Assembly (NCBI RefSeq): GCF_016862515.1
Contig: NZ_BONC01000066.1
Coordinates: 1 to 43,934, forward strand
Length of the DNA stretch: 43,934 nucleotides
Source of the DNA: Asanoa iriomotensis
GTDB lineage: Bacteria; Actinomycetota; Actinomycetes; Mycobacteriales; Micromonosporaceae
Direction of reading: 5' to 3'
The notes under the pieces are model-generated. The model did no database searches, was not told where the DNA came from, and saw nothing but the letters and a program-made list of their open reading frames with translations. The translations under genes were made by a program, and so were the position numbers. Shown in pieces: positions 43,037-43,934 of this stretch (position 1 is the first letter of the stretch; the number at the start of each line of letters is the position of its first letter).

Positions 43037-43858
43037 CTACAGAGTCTCGCCACCGGGACGTAGGGCCACGGTGAACGGAGTCTCGGCGTGCCGGCCGCCC
43101 GCGGGGGACGGCGGCGGTGCGGCGAACTCCTCCTCGGTCATCGCCTTGAGACCGCTGAACGCCATGCCGATCAGGGCCGCCGAGGTGACCAGGACGATGG
43201 GCACGAGCATCTGCATCGGGTTGACGCCCTGGACGTGGTGCACGCCCGACTCGTGCAGCCGCACCTGGATCGCCGCCATGCCGGTGTAGTGCATGCCGCA
43301 CACCGCCAGCGCCATGACCGCCGCGGCGACGACGATCCGGCCCCAACTGCCGACCGTGACGGTGAACCAGAGCGCGACCGTCGCGGCCACCACGGCCACG
43401 CCGATGGACGCGCCGACCAGGCGGGTGTCGTAGCTGATGTCGCCGTAGACCCGGACCGCGAGCATGCCCGTGTAGTGCATGCCGACGACGCCGAGGCCGG
43501 TGAGCACGCCGCCGCCGATCACGCGTAGGAGGCGGCGCCGGCCGAAGCCGACGATGAACAGCCCGGCGCCGACGGTGACCACGGCGATCACGAGGCTCGA
43601 CATGGTCAGGTAGGGATCCAGCCGCAGCGGGCTGGCCGGGACGGCGAAGCCCAGCATCGCCATGAAGTGCATGAGCCAGATGCCGGCGCCGCCGATCGCG
43701 ATCGAGGCGAGCACGAGCCAGCGTGCCCGACGGCCCCGCTGCCGGGTCGACCGCGCCCGCGCGGTGCAGACCAGACCGAGCAGCGAGCCGATGAACGAGA
43801 GCAGGTAGGCAGCCACCGGGTTGAAGGCGCCGTGTGCGAAATGATGAATCTCGGCCAC
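43037..43858 (-). CDS. MHYT-domain integral membrane sensor protein
   Basis: A 273-residue membrane protein with seven or so spans and the MHYT pattern, proposed to bind copper and sense diatomic gases such as oxygen, CO or NO. The repeats WLMHFMAML, VVGMHYTGMLAV and VCGMHYTGMAAI supply the conserved Met and His. There is no fused GGDEF, EAL or kinase domain, only a short cytoplasmic tail rich in Pro and Glu, so signalling would need a partner. GTG 43858 (VAEIHHFAHGAFNP, matching the family opening, with GGGGA upstream) is chosen over GTG 43897. Nothing is recognised from 43859 to the window end. Confidence 0.9.
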   Translation of the reverse strand: MAEIHHFAHGAFNPVAAYLLSFIGSLLGLVCTARARSTRQRGRRARWLVLASIAIGGAGIWLMHFMAMLGFAVPASPLRLDPYLTMSSLVIAVVTVGAGLFIVGFGRRRLLRVIGGGVLTGLGVVGMHYTGMLAVRVYGDISYDTRLVGASIGVAVVAATVALWFTVTVGSWGRIVVAAAVMALAVCGMHYTGMAAIQVRLHESGVHHVQGVNPMQMLVPIVLVTSAALIGMAFSGLKAMTEEEFAAPPPSPAGGRHAETPFTVALRPGGETL

Positions 43859-43934
43859 CCGGTAATCCCCGCACGCGCCGTTCGAAAACTGACGCACAGA
43901 GTGTCCGGCTAATCACGCGGCGCGCGCGAAAGCC

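Overview
The window is very GC-rich, with GC-biased wobble positions, GTG/TTG starts and many overlapping stop/start pairs. Its gene content is typically actinobacterial: a Cvn-type sensor kinase, DUF397, DUF6082, a DGPF/ECF42 pair, a CBM2-GH6 cellulase, ROK/XylR-xylAB and a CebR-type operator. I infer a soil actinomycete, most likely Micromonosporaceae (Actinoplanes/Micromonospora-like). No tRNA, rRNA, insertion sequence, integrase or CRISPR array is visible, so it reads as a chromosomal segment.

Layout. 1-4.9 kb: a nitrate/nitrite-sensor-type kinase running off the left edge, two adjacent genes that share an unnamed C-terminal domain (one carrying an acidic hexapeptide repeat), and a secreted protein of unknown function. 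5.0-7.7 kb: a membrane class III nucleotide cyclase translationally coupled to a Crp/Fnr regulator. 7.8-8.7 kb: an orphan DUF397 protein and a convergent DUF6082 membrane protein. 8.8-10.4 kb: a DGPF/YCII protein with its ECF42 sigma factor and a matching promoter motif. 10.5-12.8 kb: a secreted CBM2-GH6 cellulase with a near-perfect CebR/CelR operator upstream. 13.0-17.5 kb: lutC-lutB-lutA and an FCD-type GntR regulator in one operon, divergent from a beta-propeller lactonase. 17.7-21.1 kb: an extracytoplasmic binding-protein/VWA fusion and a polyprenyl-phosphate sugar transferase for surface polysaccharide. 21.1-22.7 kb: a SpoIIE-type phosphatase and a divergent MarR regulator. 22.7-26.6 kb: xylose utilisation (ROK repressor divergent from xylA-xylB). 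26.6-33.8 kb: a large SF1 helicase with a degenerate nuclease tail, a TIR-NB-ARC-TPR protein and a small convergent hypothetical gene, which together form the best candidate for an undescribed, probably defensive, module. 33.8-36.6 kb: a LysR regulator and an MFS transporter. 36.6-42.8 kb: an oligosaccharide operon (binding protein, two permeases, LacI regulator, GH13 glucosidase). 43.0-43.9 kb: an MHYT-domain membrane sensor.

How the parts work together. Much of the window serves plant-polymer carbon use: cellulose (GH6), xylose (xylAB), alpha-glucosides (ABC transporter plus GH13), and lactate or sugar-lactone oxidation (lut operon plus lactonase). Each has its own local regulator or operator. 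No ABC ATPase gene is present, so a shared MsiK-type ATPase elsewhere is expected. The remaining genes are signalling and surface functions, plus the helicase/TIR locus. No gene-free stretch exceeds about 280 bases.
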